Below, piece by piece: positions 50,901 to 61,191 of a stretch of 64,000 nucleotides of DNA. Within the stretch, counting starts at the first letter, position 1; every line of letters starts with the position of its first letter. Source of the stretch: Lingula anatina (Eukaryota > Brachiopoda > Lingulata > Lingulida > Lingulidae); NCBI RefSeq assembly GCF_001039355.2, contig NW_019773614.1, positions 26,618 through 90,617 on the forward strand, given 5' to 3'. The translations under genes were made by a program, and so were the position numbers. The notes under the pieces are model-generated. The model was not told the origin of the DNA. It made no database searches and saw only the letters and a list, made by a program, of their open reading frames with translations.

Positions 50901-53900
50901 TTTTTTTCCCCACAAAATGAAGCATTGTTGAGAATGTTTTTTAAATCTACTGCACATATTGTAAAATAAGAAATCAAAGAAGAGCATTTCTTGAGCTTCT
51001 TGATAATCAAAAAACATTGCTTCAATCAATATCAACTGATGAGTCAAAAAACATACTGACATGCTCCGATAAAAGAAAAGTGGAACACTGTTTCTGAATG
51101 TTCATTTTATACAACTGTTCCTGATACAAATGTGTCTAAAGAGTAAAGATAATAAACAGAACTCAGTGTAATAATTGTATAACTTTGTGCAATCAGACTT
51201 TCAGTCACTCTCATAATAACCACTATCTGCCCTACATGTTGCTTTATATTGCTTGTAAGTCCACAACTGCTTATGTGATATTAGGTTCAGTAATGCCAAA
51301 GTCCTTAATCTAGTCACTTGGGAGAAATAACCCAAATCTCTGGGATGCACCATCCAATAAATACTGTTCAATGTTAATGTTTGAATACAGTGTATTCAAA
51401 GTGGTCAAAATGAATAGGATTTAACTACAGACACCCTTGCTCCTCCACAACCCTAAATATCCCCCTTATAAGCTGTGTACACATCAGCTTGATTGCAATT
51501 AAACGTTCATCAAAATCTATTCCAAATCCTATTATCTTAGCCAGCTAATACTGTTGTTGTTTATAGAATGCCATGTTTTACATATTGTTTACGAGTTATC
51601 AAATGATATTAGTCCCAGACCTTTAGAATTCCCATCCCAATTACCAAGACTTCTTATCAATATCTTATCTGCCGTGAGGGGGCAGAAGAAGCAAAGCGAA
51701 CAACACTTCAGAATACAGAGGCAATTCCTTTTTTTTTCCAAAAACCATTACATGTTTACAGAGTTTTTTTTTCTAGCACACTCTGTGGATGAGAACTTAG
51801 CAATCATTAGTCAACACAATAAGACAGCTCTCTGAACAGAAAGTGACAGCAGCTCTGGGAATGAAAAGAAAAATCCATTTAAGACCTTACTTAACCTCAC
51901 CAAAGAAAACAAGGACTTAGGGAACCGACTTTGATTTCAAGTGTACTGTCTGGTTTGATCAGCTACAGTTAGGATAATAAGAACAATAATTAATTGTCAA
52001 TGATTAAACGCAGATGTTCTAGCACTAATATATGGCAATGACTCTACCTTTTCAATGGGAAAATTGTGAATTTAACAGTACTTTTACAGTTCATAGTTTC
52101 TCATATATTCTTTAAATTAGAAAACTCCCCCTGACTGGTAGCCACAAAACTGAAAAGCCGGCTACCTTATAGTTAGTTCTATATTATACAGAAAAAGCAC
52201 CACAGATGCTACACAGAAATATATTTTTATTATTCTAAAATAATGTATCTGAAAATTTAATAACTTTAATGCACTGTAAAGATCAAGTAATTACTGTAAA
52301 TGCCACAAAACCATTTTCTTTTCTGCTTTTAAAACATCAATTTCAGACAAAAAGTGAAGATGCTATGACACTTTAAATGTTTAATTAGATCAACTTGGTT
52401 TCAGTTATGTATCCACTGACACAACAATAATATGTCTGGGGGATTTTGGAGATGTGATACTTTCATGGATCAGCAACTTCTCCACATTGAAAGACAATAA
52501 TTCCCTTTTAAAGACTTCCCAAACTCCCACAGAGCATGTTATAAAAAATACCTTAAGCTGACATGTTTGATACCATCACCAATTTCTACCATTATCTGGA
52601 AACACATCTTGGTACAGAAAGGTTCCTGATCCATTTCTTCTTTTTTTTTTCTGTACGAAAACTGTGTCAGGAAATTATTTTTCACTTGCACTGTCTGACT
52701 CTCATCTTGAAGAATGACCCATGTCAAGATAGGTATAATGAAAAACAGACCGAAGAGACTGAAGATAGCAAAGTTTACAGCCCGTGACCCTAATACTGGC
52801 ACTTTACCAAATGCTAAAGCCAGCCATGGAGCACTGACCTCAGTACAATTAAAATCTGGCCAGTAAAACTATGTGAATTTGTGCAGTTATTGGCCACAGT
52901 TTTGGTTTGGATTCTAGATAATAAACCCTGGTATCCCCAAAGGCTAGTGGAATAAAAAGACTTTAACAAAGCCTGGAAACGCTGATCAAGCTGAGCTGTG
53001 AGAAATGTGAGCAGATACAGCAGTTTTGTGTGCCACCACACAATAGAAAACTATATTTTCCTTTTATAAAATCTTCAATTTGGCTCTTAGACTGAGGCCC
53101 CAATAAGGAATTCATCTGGTATGCCAGAACCCTAGCCATAGATCAAGACAGCTTTAAACAGATAGCCAACTATGGCAAGTCAACTTTGCAACATTGGTAT
53201 AAGAACATATTACTAATGACTATGAATGGTGTATATTTCTGAACTGCCACAAAATGATTGTCAGAATAATCTTTAAAATCCTTTTAACAACTTTGATTGC
53301 TTAAAATCTACAGCAGTCTTCACTATAAGTGACTTTTGCTTTAAGACATATTTTGAAATAGGCCCTTTAGGGAAAGGGTGTCTGAAGCCTCAGTGTATGA
53401 AGATTGTAGTAGACGTGCTGTCTCACCTGTCGCAATACCAGCACAGAGCCCAGCTNCATTTTAACAACTTAGCTAGCTTAAAATCTACAGCAGTCTGCAC
53501 TACAAGTGACTTTTGCTTTAACATTGCAGTAGATGTGCTGTCTCACCTGACGCAATACCAGCACAGAGCCCAGCTGGAGCTGAGTGCCGTATTCCTTCAC
53601 CAGCTGTCTGTGCACTGTGCCCTGGATGGTGCCTGTGGTACAAGATTGTATGTTAACACTAGTGACACTGAATCCTATACTCTACAGGTATGTTTACACA
53701 CAGACACACATAAATGGTGACATCGTTCAGAAAAAAACATTACCCAAACTACCCCCCCCCAAAAAAAAAAAATTATAATAATACATAAAAAATAATAGAA
53801 ATAAAGAAATTAATAAATAAAAATGATTTTAAAAACTTGAATGCACCCAAATTCTGCGACCCTCAGCAAGTTCAGTACCATTAACCACTGTTACACAAAT

Positions 53901-55601
53901 TTCACCAAAAGATCTGTTCTCATTAACAATAATAAGCAGTGTAACAATGAAAACAACTTATTTCTGAATATATTGTGTACTATTTTTACCAGATGGGTCC
54001 CTAAGCTGTAGACTAGCCTCTGCCTCTCTTGCTTGTATAGACTCTATGACAGCACACACGACCGGAACCTTACCATCTGGTAACAGCTTCTGGCTGGCCT
54101 GAGACAATTAAGACAAACATTATATAAGACATATCTCATGAGGTTCCTTTACAATATTTAAAATTAGCCTTCAGACATAATTCTTACATATTCAATTTTT
54201 TATGTGATTATGTGTAACCTTTGAGGGTTTACTTTTGGAAATTTTGAAATTAAAATAACAAGATGTTTTTTTTAACCAAAATTATGAAAAAGTTATAGCC
54301 ATTTTACATAAAAACCATTAAACCCCTTGTCCAATATGTGAAATTGTCTCTCATAAGCAGCTAAGAATATTAATTTGTGATGAGGTTTTTCCAGAACTTA
54401 TATTAAACTCCTATTAATGTGTGTTTCAAATATGAGTAATATATATAATAGAAATTTGCTCTGGAGTCCCCCCCCCCCCCCCCCCAAAAAAAAAAAGATA
54501 AATAAATAAAATAAAATAAAAAAATAAAAATAATAAATAAATAAATAAATTCAATTAATCACTTCACATTTGGAATTTGAGAGATTTTACTAACAGTAAG
54601 GATGTGTCTGCATAACCCCAGTTGCTGATTGAAGAAAAGCTTGCCTGAACTCAAACAACTTACTTTCCTGACAATATTTGCAAGACTATATTTTGCAGCA
54701 ATGGCGGCGTAGTCAGCCTTGCCCACTTCAAGCAGCATAGCCCTCCAGGTGGCTCCACCAAACACTTCCTGTGAACTCTGGCTGCAGGGAAATAGGGGCG
54801 TCTGCAAAAGAGATGAGAACATATAGTGCATGGATTTTACAAGGAAAACAAAAACACGAATTTAAACACATATGACTCGTATATCATTTAAATATTTAAT
54901 TTTACAATAGACTCTTGGCAGTAAAATTACCTGACATTACTCAAGATGCTCTGCTGATTAAGGGGGGATAATTACTTCTATACAACTATCTCATCAGCCC
55001 GTCAAGTCTTCTGTCTTAAGTCAAATACATTCTGAAATGCTTCAAAATTTGAGCAAATGCCTACTCGTGTGTTAGTGTTTGTATGTGTGAAGCATTTCTA
55101 TCCAATAAATCAACCACTTGAGACTAGTTCTCCACCTATAGGTGTTTTGAGAGATGCCAAAATAAAATGGAAATAATTTTGATTATAGCTGTTGATTTAA
55201 AGAAACAATAGTTGTAACAGAGTTTATTACTTTGTTTTCCTTAGCAACCACAGTGGGCACACATGGACTTGGAAGCCTGGTATCAGACAGACCTGCTTCC
55301 TTACTCTGAAATAGAATAGCCAAAAAACAATACTTATGCCAAATGCAAAAACAAATATGACCAACTTCATTTTTTTCTCTGCAGTTAGTGGTCTACTTAC
55401 CGGTAGTTTCAAGACTAAAACACTCAGACAAAAAATTTATGGAACAAGTTGAGCAGCAAATATCAAATAATAAAATATGTAAGATTATAAATCCTAAAAA
55501 ATTGTACCATTACTTTTAAAATGTTTTCAAAAATAGATAGATAGATAGATAGATAGACTGACAGACAGACAGACAGACGGACAGACAGGCAGACAGACAA
55601 A

Positions 55602-55632
<31 letters not shown>

Positions 55633-57939
55633 GGCTAAAATGTGCACCCTAACTGACAAAACTCTACTAACCAACTTTGGCAGAAGCCCAGCTGGGCCTG
55701 GAAACTTTCTCTTCTTTTTTGAAGATGCTTGCACTTCACCCCATGGCGTATGGCCCTCTGATCCCAACTTTTTGATAGATGGCATTACTCTCTGTGGAGT
55801 GGACGGGTCACCAGATGTCTCCATTGTCTGCAGTCTAAGCATGCTGCTAGAGGGAGCAACTGTCTGTGATCTCAAACCATTACTAGATGACTGAATTGTT
55901 GATGATTTATTATTACATGTGGGTGTCTCTAATGTTTGTGAACCCAGTGCATTTTTGAACAGTGGTTTAGTATCTGAGCATGACTTACTGGTAGATGGTG
56001 TTACTGTCTGAGGTCTTAACCTGCCAGAACAGTGCGGCACTGTCTGTGGTGATACGCCATTAAATGATGATGAATCCAAACTTTCTTTATTCGCAGACAC
56101 TGATTCATGAATGGAATTTACCACTGCGTTCTTTCCTAAAGAATATCTGTTAGTTTCAGATGATGCTAAAAATTTACAGTCCTTACTGCCATCAGATTTA
56201 ATACCAGACAGAGAATTATCAGACTGCCTGTTTCCCAATTCACCAGCTTTTCTAACGTTTTCAGAAACTTTCTTTTCTATAGAAGGCAGCACCGACTTCT
56301 GTCCACTGCAGCTGCTGCTTGGGTCACCTTCATTACCCAGAATACCACTCTTCTTCAAGTTCCTGTCACATGACCAGTCATCATCTGACCACTGGTCCAG
56401 GTCACATGACACTGCTATCTCCTCTGCTGTCAAGCTGTCTAAAGCATAGCCATGGGCCTTACTAGTGTTTCCATCTTTTGTATATTCTCCATGGGTTCCA
56501 GACCCTGTTAACTTTGCTGATCCATTGTGGTCAGTGCTTTCATCAAAGTCTGTAACTATGGAAGGCAATGGCATTCTTTCACTCAGTCCAGAGTTGGAGG
56601 GAACAGTCGCAGAGTTAGAACTAAAACTCGGTCGAATCCCTCTGGGAGATTTAAATGTGAACTTCTTCTTTGTGGTTGTGTTCATGGCTTGCAGCTGGTC
56701 AGTTTGAATTCTCTGGTCACTGGGAACAGCCTCTGGTCCTGGACGGTGCTGACCCCTGGTGTGAGGTCCCTGGTCACATGATGTAGGGTCAGTTACTACA
56801 AAGAATCAAAGAACACTCAAGAGTTAATATGACAAGATCAGTGTTCTCATAGACTGCTTAAAATGCCTTAATATATAGAGAGTATCATCATTATTTCTAT
56901 TATTTTTTTAAAATAATTTATCGATATTTTTCACAAAGGCCTATGCTACTAGGTATGTTGTCTAATTGCACATGCACTCAGACTACTGACAAAAGCACAG
57001 GAAAGCTAGGGTTAAAGGAGCATGCAGATTACGAGAGGAGCTTAGGCATTACAAAAATGAAAAATACCACTTAAATAATAACTCTAAGATCAACAATTTT
57101 CAACACAAAGCCAAGGGCTACACACCAAACAAAGAATTTTTCCTGTATTTTAAACAAACTGTGTATATATCAGTTTCTGGGGTGGCACTAGCAATTTTTT
57201 TTTCATTTAGCCAAATTACTACTTTTTCATCGCTTTTTTGTCCAAATGGTTTAGATTTGACTAAAATCAGTCAAATCAACCCTACTTTGTTTAGCCAAAT
57301 TCAGTCAGTTTTAGCATTTGGCTTAATTGGCGAGTGTTAGCGCTACCCCAGAGTTTATCACAAATTTTTTACTGTACCTCTTCTACCACTTTCTGTACAT
57401 CTAGCTTTCTTTGTGCCAGAGTCATCACCATCCCCATAGCCAAGCTCAAAGCTACTTCTCTTTTTATTCTGCACAGTTGATTTGGTTGTGCTGAACGCAG
57501 CACTGAGGAAGTCCTTTAAAATATAGAGAACACTAAGATAATGTTTTCTCTACAATATGTCGTATATCATATAAATGGTCTCATTTTACTAATCAAATGA
57601 ACACATTTATGACATATTTAAAAAATACCTAGCTGATATGAGTTGTGAAAACAATTAGCAGTTAATTAAATACAACTAGTAAAATATATATTAAACCATG
57701 AGATGTGACTGCCTTTTAAAACAATTATCTCATCATTCTTTGTAAATAACTTTAATAAGTCAAATTGTTTTAGTAGCAAACAAATGACACACATTTCTGG
57801 TAGATAAAGTCAAGTCACAGAGTTCAAATTGATTTAATTTTATTGTCACATTTTAAACATTATGCCATATGATATTTTACATATTTACCCCTTCCTCCAA
57901 GCTAAAGTCCAAGTCATCTGTGTCATCCAACTGGAACAT
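47936..57939 (-). CDS. HROB: HROB homologue (homologous recombination OB-fold protein), nine coding exons
   Basis: HROB (MCM8IP, C17orf53 in human) is a nuclear protein that recruits and activates the MCM8-MCM9 helicase for DNA synthesis in homologous recombination and crosslink repair. Coding exons, in transcript order: 57939-57889, 57513-57378, 56795-55672, 55305-55231, 54801-54664, 54098-53990, 53632-53547, 50583-49485, 47982-47936. All have AG/GT borders, phases match, and the total is 2865 nt or 954 residues. Landmarks: an acidic N-terminus with DFLSAAF (18-24), KRKFPGPAGLLP (about 424-435), the VRKASQKLLPDGKVP segment across exons 5/6, QGTVHRQL in exon 7, and GVFSPSARNHYLNITPNN (575-592) closing the OB-fold region, then an acidic LDELL tail. 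Human HROB is about 650 residues; the extra length is Ser/Thr-rich linkers in exons 3 and 8. The start is the ATG whose first 17 codons lead into DFLSA. Splice sites are predicted, not observed. Confidence 0.9.
48730..48880. repeat. Near-perfect 68-bp hairpin
   Basis: The left arm 48,730-48,797 and right arm 48,813-48,880 are reverse complements at 66 of 68 positions, with a 15-base loop. The arms start ATTTGGAAAATGCAATTTG and end GTGAGACC at the loop. It lies in HROB intron 8, between exons 8 and 9. It follows a short ATA repeat. It could be a MITE, a double-stranded RNA source or a small-RNA hairpin. Confidence 0.9.
49198..49394. mobile_element. Palindromic MITE, family A, in HROB intron 8
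   Basis: The termini GGTCCAACTCTGAGAGG (49,205) and CCTCTGCAGAGTTGGACC (49,370-49,387) pair. Further in, TCTCGCTTAA pairs with TTTAGCGAGA. ACACGCCTCCTGAAG and AGCTAGAGGATAATT in the left arm pair with the right arm and match the core of the element at 12,320-12,530. It is non-coding. Confidence 0.75.
49485..50583 (-). CDS. HROB: HROB coding exon 8
   Basis: 1099 nt, acceptor CTTCCAG. It opens VGVFSPSARNHYLNITPNN, the best conserved block of the family. A Gly-rich 39-bp tandem repeat (GGTGEGTD twice) and a long Ser/Gln/Gly-rich tail follow, then KPVGQKTAEDLWMED. I end it at the donor GATG|GTGAGG. Reading on would add a poly-Phe tail from a poly-A/T tract, which is not credible. The intron before it (50,584-53,546) is ~3 kb with nothing recognised inside. 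Confidence 0.88.
53281..53575. repeat. Duplicated exon 7 end around a single N
   Basis: Segment 53,281-53,455 and segment 53,457-53,575 both run from TTTTAACAACTT through AAAATCTACAGCAGTCT and GTGACTTTTGCTTTAA to the exon 7 end ATACCAGCACAGAGCCCAGCT. The left copy has ~56 bases more. They meet at an N (53,456). The coding difference is silent (CGA versus CGT), as between alleles. Confidence 0.85.
53547..53632 (-). CDS. HROB: HROB coding exon 7
   Basis: 86 nt between CCACAG and GTGAGA. It encodes IQGTVHRQLVKEYG and GSVLVLRQ, the central OB-fold strands. The last ~29 coding bases and the donor occur again at about 53,421-53,455, cut by a single N; I treat that as an assembly artefact. Confidence 0.9.
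53990..54098 (-). CDS. HROB: HROB coding exon 6
   Basis: 109 nt between CTCAG and GTAAAA. It encodes QKLLPDGKVPVVCAVIESI and LQLRDPSG, the beta-strand rich core of the OB-fold. It ends after one base of a Gly codon, which exon 7 completes. Confidence 0.9.
54466..54552. repeat. Poly-C/poly-A junction and AAAT repeats in HROB intron 5
   Basis: A run of C passes directly into a run of A and then AAAT/AAAAT units. A shorter version of the same C-to-A order is at about 53,750-53,772. Confidence 0.9.
54664..54801 (-). CDS. HROB: HROB coding exon 5
   Basis: 138 nt, 46 residues, acceptor TTTGCAG, donor GTAAGT. It carries SSQEVFGGATWRAML and the alpha/beta segment ending NIVRK, the start of the conserved C-terminal half that leads into the OB-fold. 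Confidence 0.85.
55231..55305 (-). CDS. HROB: HROB coding exon 4
   Basis: 75 nt, 25 residues, phase 0 at both ends, between TTTCAG and GTAATA. It is a linker between the FPGPAG motif and the core domain with no conserved motif of its own, so its support is the phase match and good splice sites. Confidence 0.65.
55535..55633. repeat. Compound tetranucleotide microsatellite in HROB intron 3
   Basis: ATAG units pass into ACAG units and then AAAT units, just after the exon 3 donor. Confidence 0.97.
55672..56795 (-). CDS. HROB: HROB coding exon 3
   Basis: A 1124-nt exon with acceptor TTTGTAG. Residues 64-437 are a Ser/Thr/Pro-rich disordered region with several degenerate (R/S)PQTV(T/A)PS-type repeats, an acidic DLDQWSDDDW patch and the conserved KFPGPAGLLP motif near the end. 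I set the end at TTG before GTTAGT. The frame stays open a further 52 codons into a compound tetranucleotide microsatellite, which is intron. Confidence 0.85.
57378..57939 (-). CDS. HROB: HROB coding exons 1 and 2
   Basis: Exon 1 (57939-57889) codes 17 residues rich in Asp/Leu and ends in GGG before GTAAAT. Exon 2 (57513-57378) opens DFLSAAFS, the conserved N-terminal motif of the family, and continues with a basic patch (KKRSSF, KKAR). It ends after one base of a codon, before GTACAG. No in-frame ATG was seen closer to the likely promoter. Confidence 0.8.
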
Positions 57940-58864
57940 CGTGTACTGAACTGTTGAACAGATGTCTACAACACACAGAATGATAGCTGACAACCAGCTA
58001 GACGGGTGTTATAGTACTAGACAGCTAGGACTTCATTATGAGCCGCTCGGTCACATCCTAGTTCTTGCTGTTATGGGGACATAATGTTATGGGCACTAAA
58101 ATGTAACTTAAAGAATATACTATTTACAAGCATATACGGATTTAAGTCGACCAGATAACATATAAACTTGTAAATAAATGTTTACCTCCATTGAATATTT
58201 GCATTGTCATTCCCTATAGCGTTACTCTGTAAATATACTTGTAACTGTAAGCATTTCTTGGTTCTTGAAGTGACTTCGGAAATACCAAGGATTCCGGTTA
58301 GTTTTGAAATATCAAATACACTTTTAAGGGTATCGTCCATCCAACGAAGACTTGAAACTCACCATCAAATCTGGATATCAGTATAGAGATACTCTGTGCT
58401 TCAGGGAGTCAGAAACATGATATTAACTCTAAACATCGAAGGATTGTAAGTTTCCACTCTCTTGGAAATGGCGGCTGTTTACATCATAAATATCGGGAAG
58501 TCTCGCGAGATTGTGTCTCCCCTGCTCGGTTCACTTCAAGCTTCTTTCATCTCATTATTCGTGTGTTTTCTTTATGTATAGGAGATATTTTCATCTCTAT
58601 ATCATCATATCGTAAACATTTGGTAAGCAAATCCAATCTGGGGTATCTGTCTTATAAACTGTTGATTATACTAATAAATTAATAAATATATGTAGGCCCC
58701 GTGGTTATCAAGATCTATCTGCACCTACAAGTACATGTACTGATTATTTGGGCCTACTACATGTACCGGGTAAGTAGGCCTACTAGTTCATTGTACTACT
58801 GGGTAGCCTACTTACCTGATTGCCAAAGCTTTGTTTTGGGCCCTAGTAAACGGTACCCAGTATT

Positions 58865-59017
58865 CAGGGGAGGATCTACTATCATTTGAAGGGGGGAGGG
58901 GTCCGCGGATGCTTAGCCCGGCCCCTCTCCCCATATTCAGCTACTGTAGTCAAAATTCTAATTTTGGTGTGATTTTTTTCATAAATCGAAATGACATCCC
59001 CCCTAAATCCGCCACTG
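58865..59017. mobile_element. MITE related to family D
   Basis: The ends CAGGGGAGGATCTA and AAATCCGCCACTG form imperfect inverted repeats. The interior ATTCAGCTACTGTAGTCAAAAT and AAATCGAA blocks match the family D elements at 36,808 and 40,178 in reverse orientation. No target duplication is certain. Confidence 0.6.
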
Positions 59018-59769
59018 GTAGTGTGCGTTTAATTAAAAAAAAACTACCCTGTATAAAAAATAAAATGTAAAATAATAATAATATAGATTAATTAATTAAT
59101 GCATAGGGCCTAGCTGTAGATGAAAATCCTGCAATCACAATAAAAACATTTTACTTGTGAAATTACAATTCGTACACAAAATGGCTAAATTATTGCGTTT
59201 TAACATTTTTATATTGTTATATTATTAAAACATCAAGTATTTCAAGCTTTTAAAGACCTACAGGGTACCTCATACATGATACGTGGTATCCATGCAAGAA
59301 TTAAGCTTTGGCTTTTCTTTAGTGTGTATTAATGAATTCAGCTTTGTCTCTGGAGGTAACTACCCCAATAACTGAAGGATTTCATTTCCCAAAAACAACT
59401 GCTTTCCAGAGGCACATGTACATGTACAGTAATATCACTAAAGAAGCAGTGATATTACTTGTACATGTTATATCACTGCTTTTTCAGATCCTCCCTGAAA
59501 AGTGTGGATTGACGATATCGATATCTGATCATATGATCGTGACGTCAATTGACCTTATAAAATTCCCAACATCTATTTTTAGCCTTCGACTCGATCACGC
59601 TTTACAGTGTAGAAACCATCGGTCTATTTCAAAGAAAAAATTGTACGTGGAAACTCTGACTGTTAATATCAAAATTGTGACTGAAGGATATGTTTGATCA
59701 CCCTAAAAGCAGGTAGGGGCTTAAGTCATAGAAAGCACAGAACACATGATTACTAGACAGTAGTAGTAA

Positions 59770-59922
59770 ATGAGATTCGCGCGTCACAGATATTTGCTAA
59801 ATTCACCTACAACAAGGGCGTCCGCAGGGGGGGAGGGGCTCAACACGTGGCATGTGGAAGCTCTGGCCGTTAACATAAAAGCTGAGACTGAAGGCAATAA
59901 TCTATTTTCCTTTTTAAAACAG
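59770..59922 (+). CDS. Possible upstream coding exon of the TPR-CHAT gene
   Basis: An open frame from ATG 59,770 (51 codons) ends FLKQ before a strong donor CAG|GTAAGAG at 59,923. In phase 0 it would join the exon at 61,192, which starts LHSPTEMDS in the same phase. A diverged copy of its last part lies at about 59,646-59,712 with a donor-like AGCAG|GTAGGG but an in-frame stop. The first half contains MITE-like G-rich sequence, so only the part after about 59,850 may be exonic, possibly just 5' UTR. Confidence 0.25.
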
Positions 59923-61191
59923 GTAAGAGCCTTTAAATAAGTATATACACATTTTAAGTGATTTTTGCTTAAAAGTATAGCACGAGTGTCGCTTGTGCAT
60001 GAAACAAATACCACAATAAGAGTTAAATTTAAAGTTTAAGTCTTTGATACTGTGCTTTTTTCTTTTTTAACGAGATGCAAGAAACCTCTTCAACGTGAAA
60101 TTATGGGCTTTCTTGCATTTTTTGTTGAGAAAAAAAAAAAAAACATCAGCTGTGCTACTTAACAGCAATTTGCATGCAGATCCGAAGTTCGGTAGTCCCC
60201 TTGTCAGTAGCTTGAGAAATAATCTGAAAGTTTATCAGTCAATGTGCGGTCTGCTTGCAGACATTATCTGTGGTGGATACGATAACCTGTTAGTTTCACA
60301 TCCCTGTTGTGCTCATTAAGTAAGATGCTCCCCCCCCCCCACCTCCCTGTGGTACATGTATAATGATGACAGAGGTTGAGTAGCTCAGGGTGAGTTTAGC
60401 CTTACTAGACAGTTGTTGCTATGTCTGAAACAATTGACAAAAGGTCTTTGATCACATTTCTCTTGCATTCGCGACTTTTATCACAAGTTACTTGTAAACA
60501 TATGTATACCTAAACTGGAAATCAGACCCACCCTTGAAGTGTGATAGAAGGCCCTTCGAAGCATATTATTCAAAGAATATAACTTTCATGTAAAGCAAAC
60601 AAGATAACTGGAACTTTGGGGAATGCTCTTACATATATTAAACTTAATCGAGAAAATTGCTTATAATTTGACAAACCTTTGTAGGATTTAATCAAATTGT
60701 TATGGGTTTTGTTTATTTTGTGGGGTCACCCTGTATGATATTTAAAGCAATAACAACTGTTTATTTTGGCCAAAATGGGTTTTCCTAGGGTAAAGGACAA
60801 TTTCCCCATACTTACCAATGGTTAATAAATCCATTCCCACATTCAAAGTTAGTCCTTGTTATTTTTCTAAAAAGTTTTTTTTTTGTTATATTCTCTTAAG
60901 AGATTATAACAGAGCATAGCCATCTAGGGAGGTCACGTGTTGTGATGGCAAGTATAAATTCCAGAATAATTTCTTTGACCACGTTTTTTTTTTCTTTTTT
61001 TCTTTTTTTTTTTTTTTTTTTTTTTTTTGTGGTAAAATGGAATTTATTATATTCCTATGAGATGTTTACAATGCATTATTGTGAAATATGAATAACTTAC
61101 GAACAGTTGTTATCCCTTTAAGAGATTAAAAATTAGTTTTCTGTTATGAGTAACTACAAAACAATGTTATTTCCTTTTTTTATTTTCACAG

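Larger units (their letters stand above)
57940..61191. promoter_or_regulatory. Divergent intergenic region between HROB and the TPR-CHAT gene
   Basis: TCTCGCGAGA occupies 58,501-58,510 and ATGGCGGC 58,468-58,475. The first is a known palindromic element of CpG-type promoters; the second is the YY1-type core, here oriented toward the plus strand. A donor-like GTAAGC at 58,623 could close a non-coding plus-strand first exon. The rest holds a family D MITE (58,865-59,017), a 20-bp hairpin (59,420-59,468), duplicated exon-like segments near 59,640 and 59,850, and a poly-T tract (about 60,985-61,028). Confidence 0.5.

Noticed and set aside
55516-55671. Extension of HROB exon 3 (Leu/Ile/Ser-rich tail)
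   Set aside because: It is a compound tetranucleotide microsatellite in the intron; the TTG|GTTAGT donor and phase-matched exon 4 are better.
55640-56781. Plus-strand open frames opposite HROB exon 3
   Set aside because: They are shadows of the HROB exon and have no family signature or independent splice sites.
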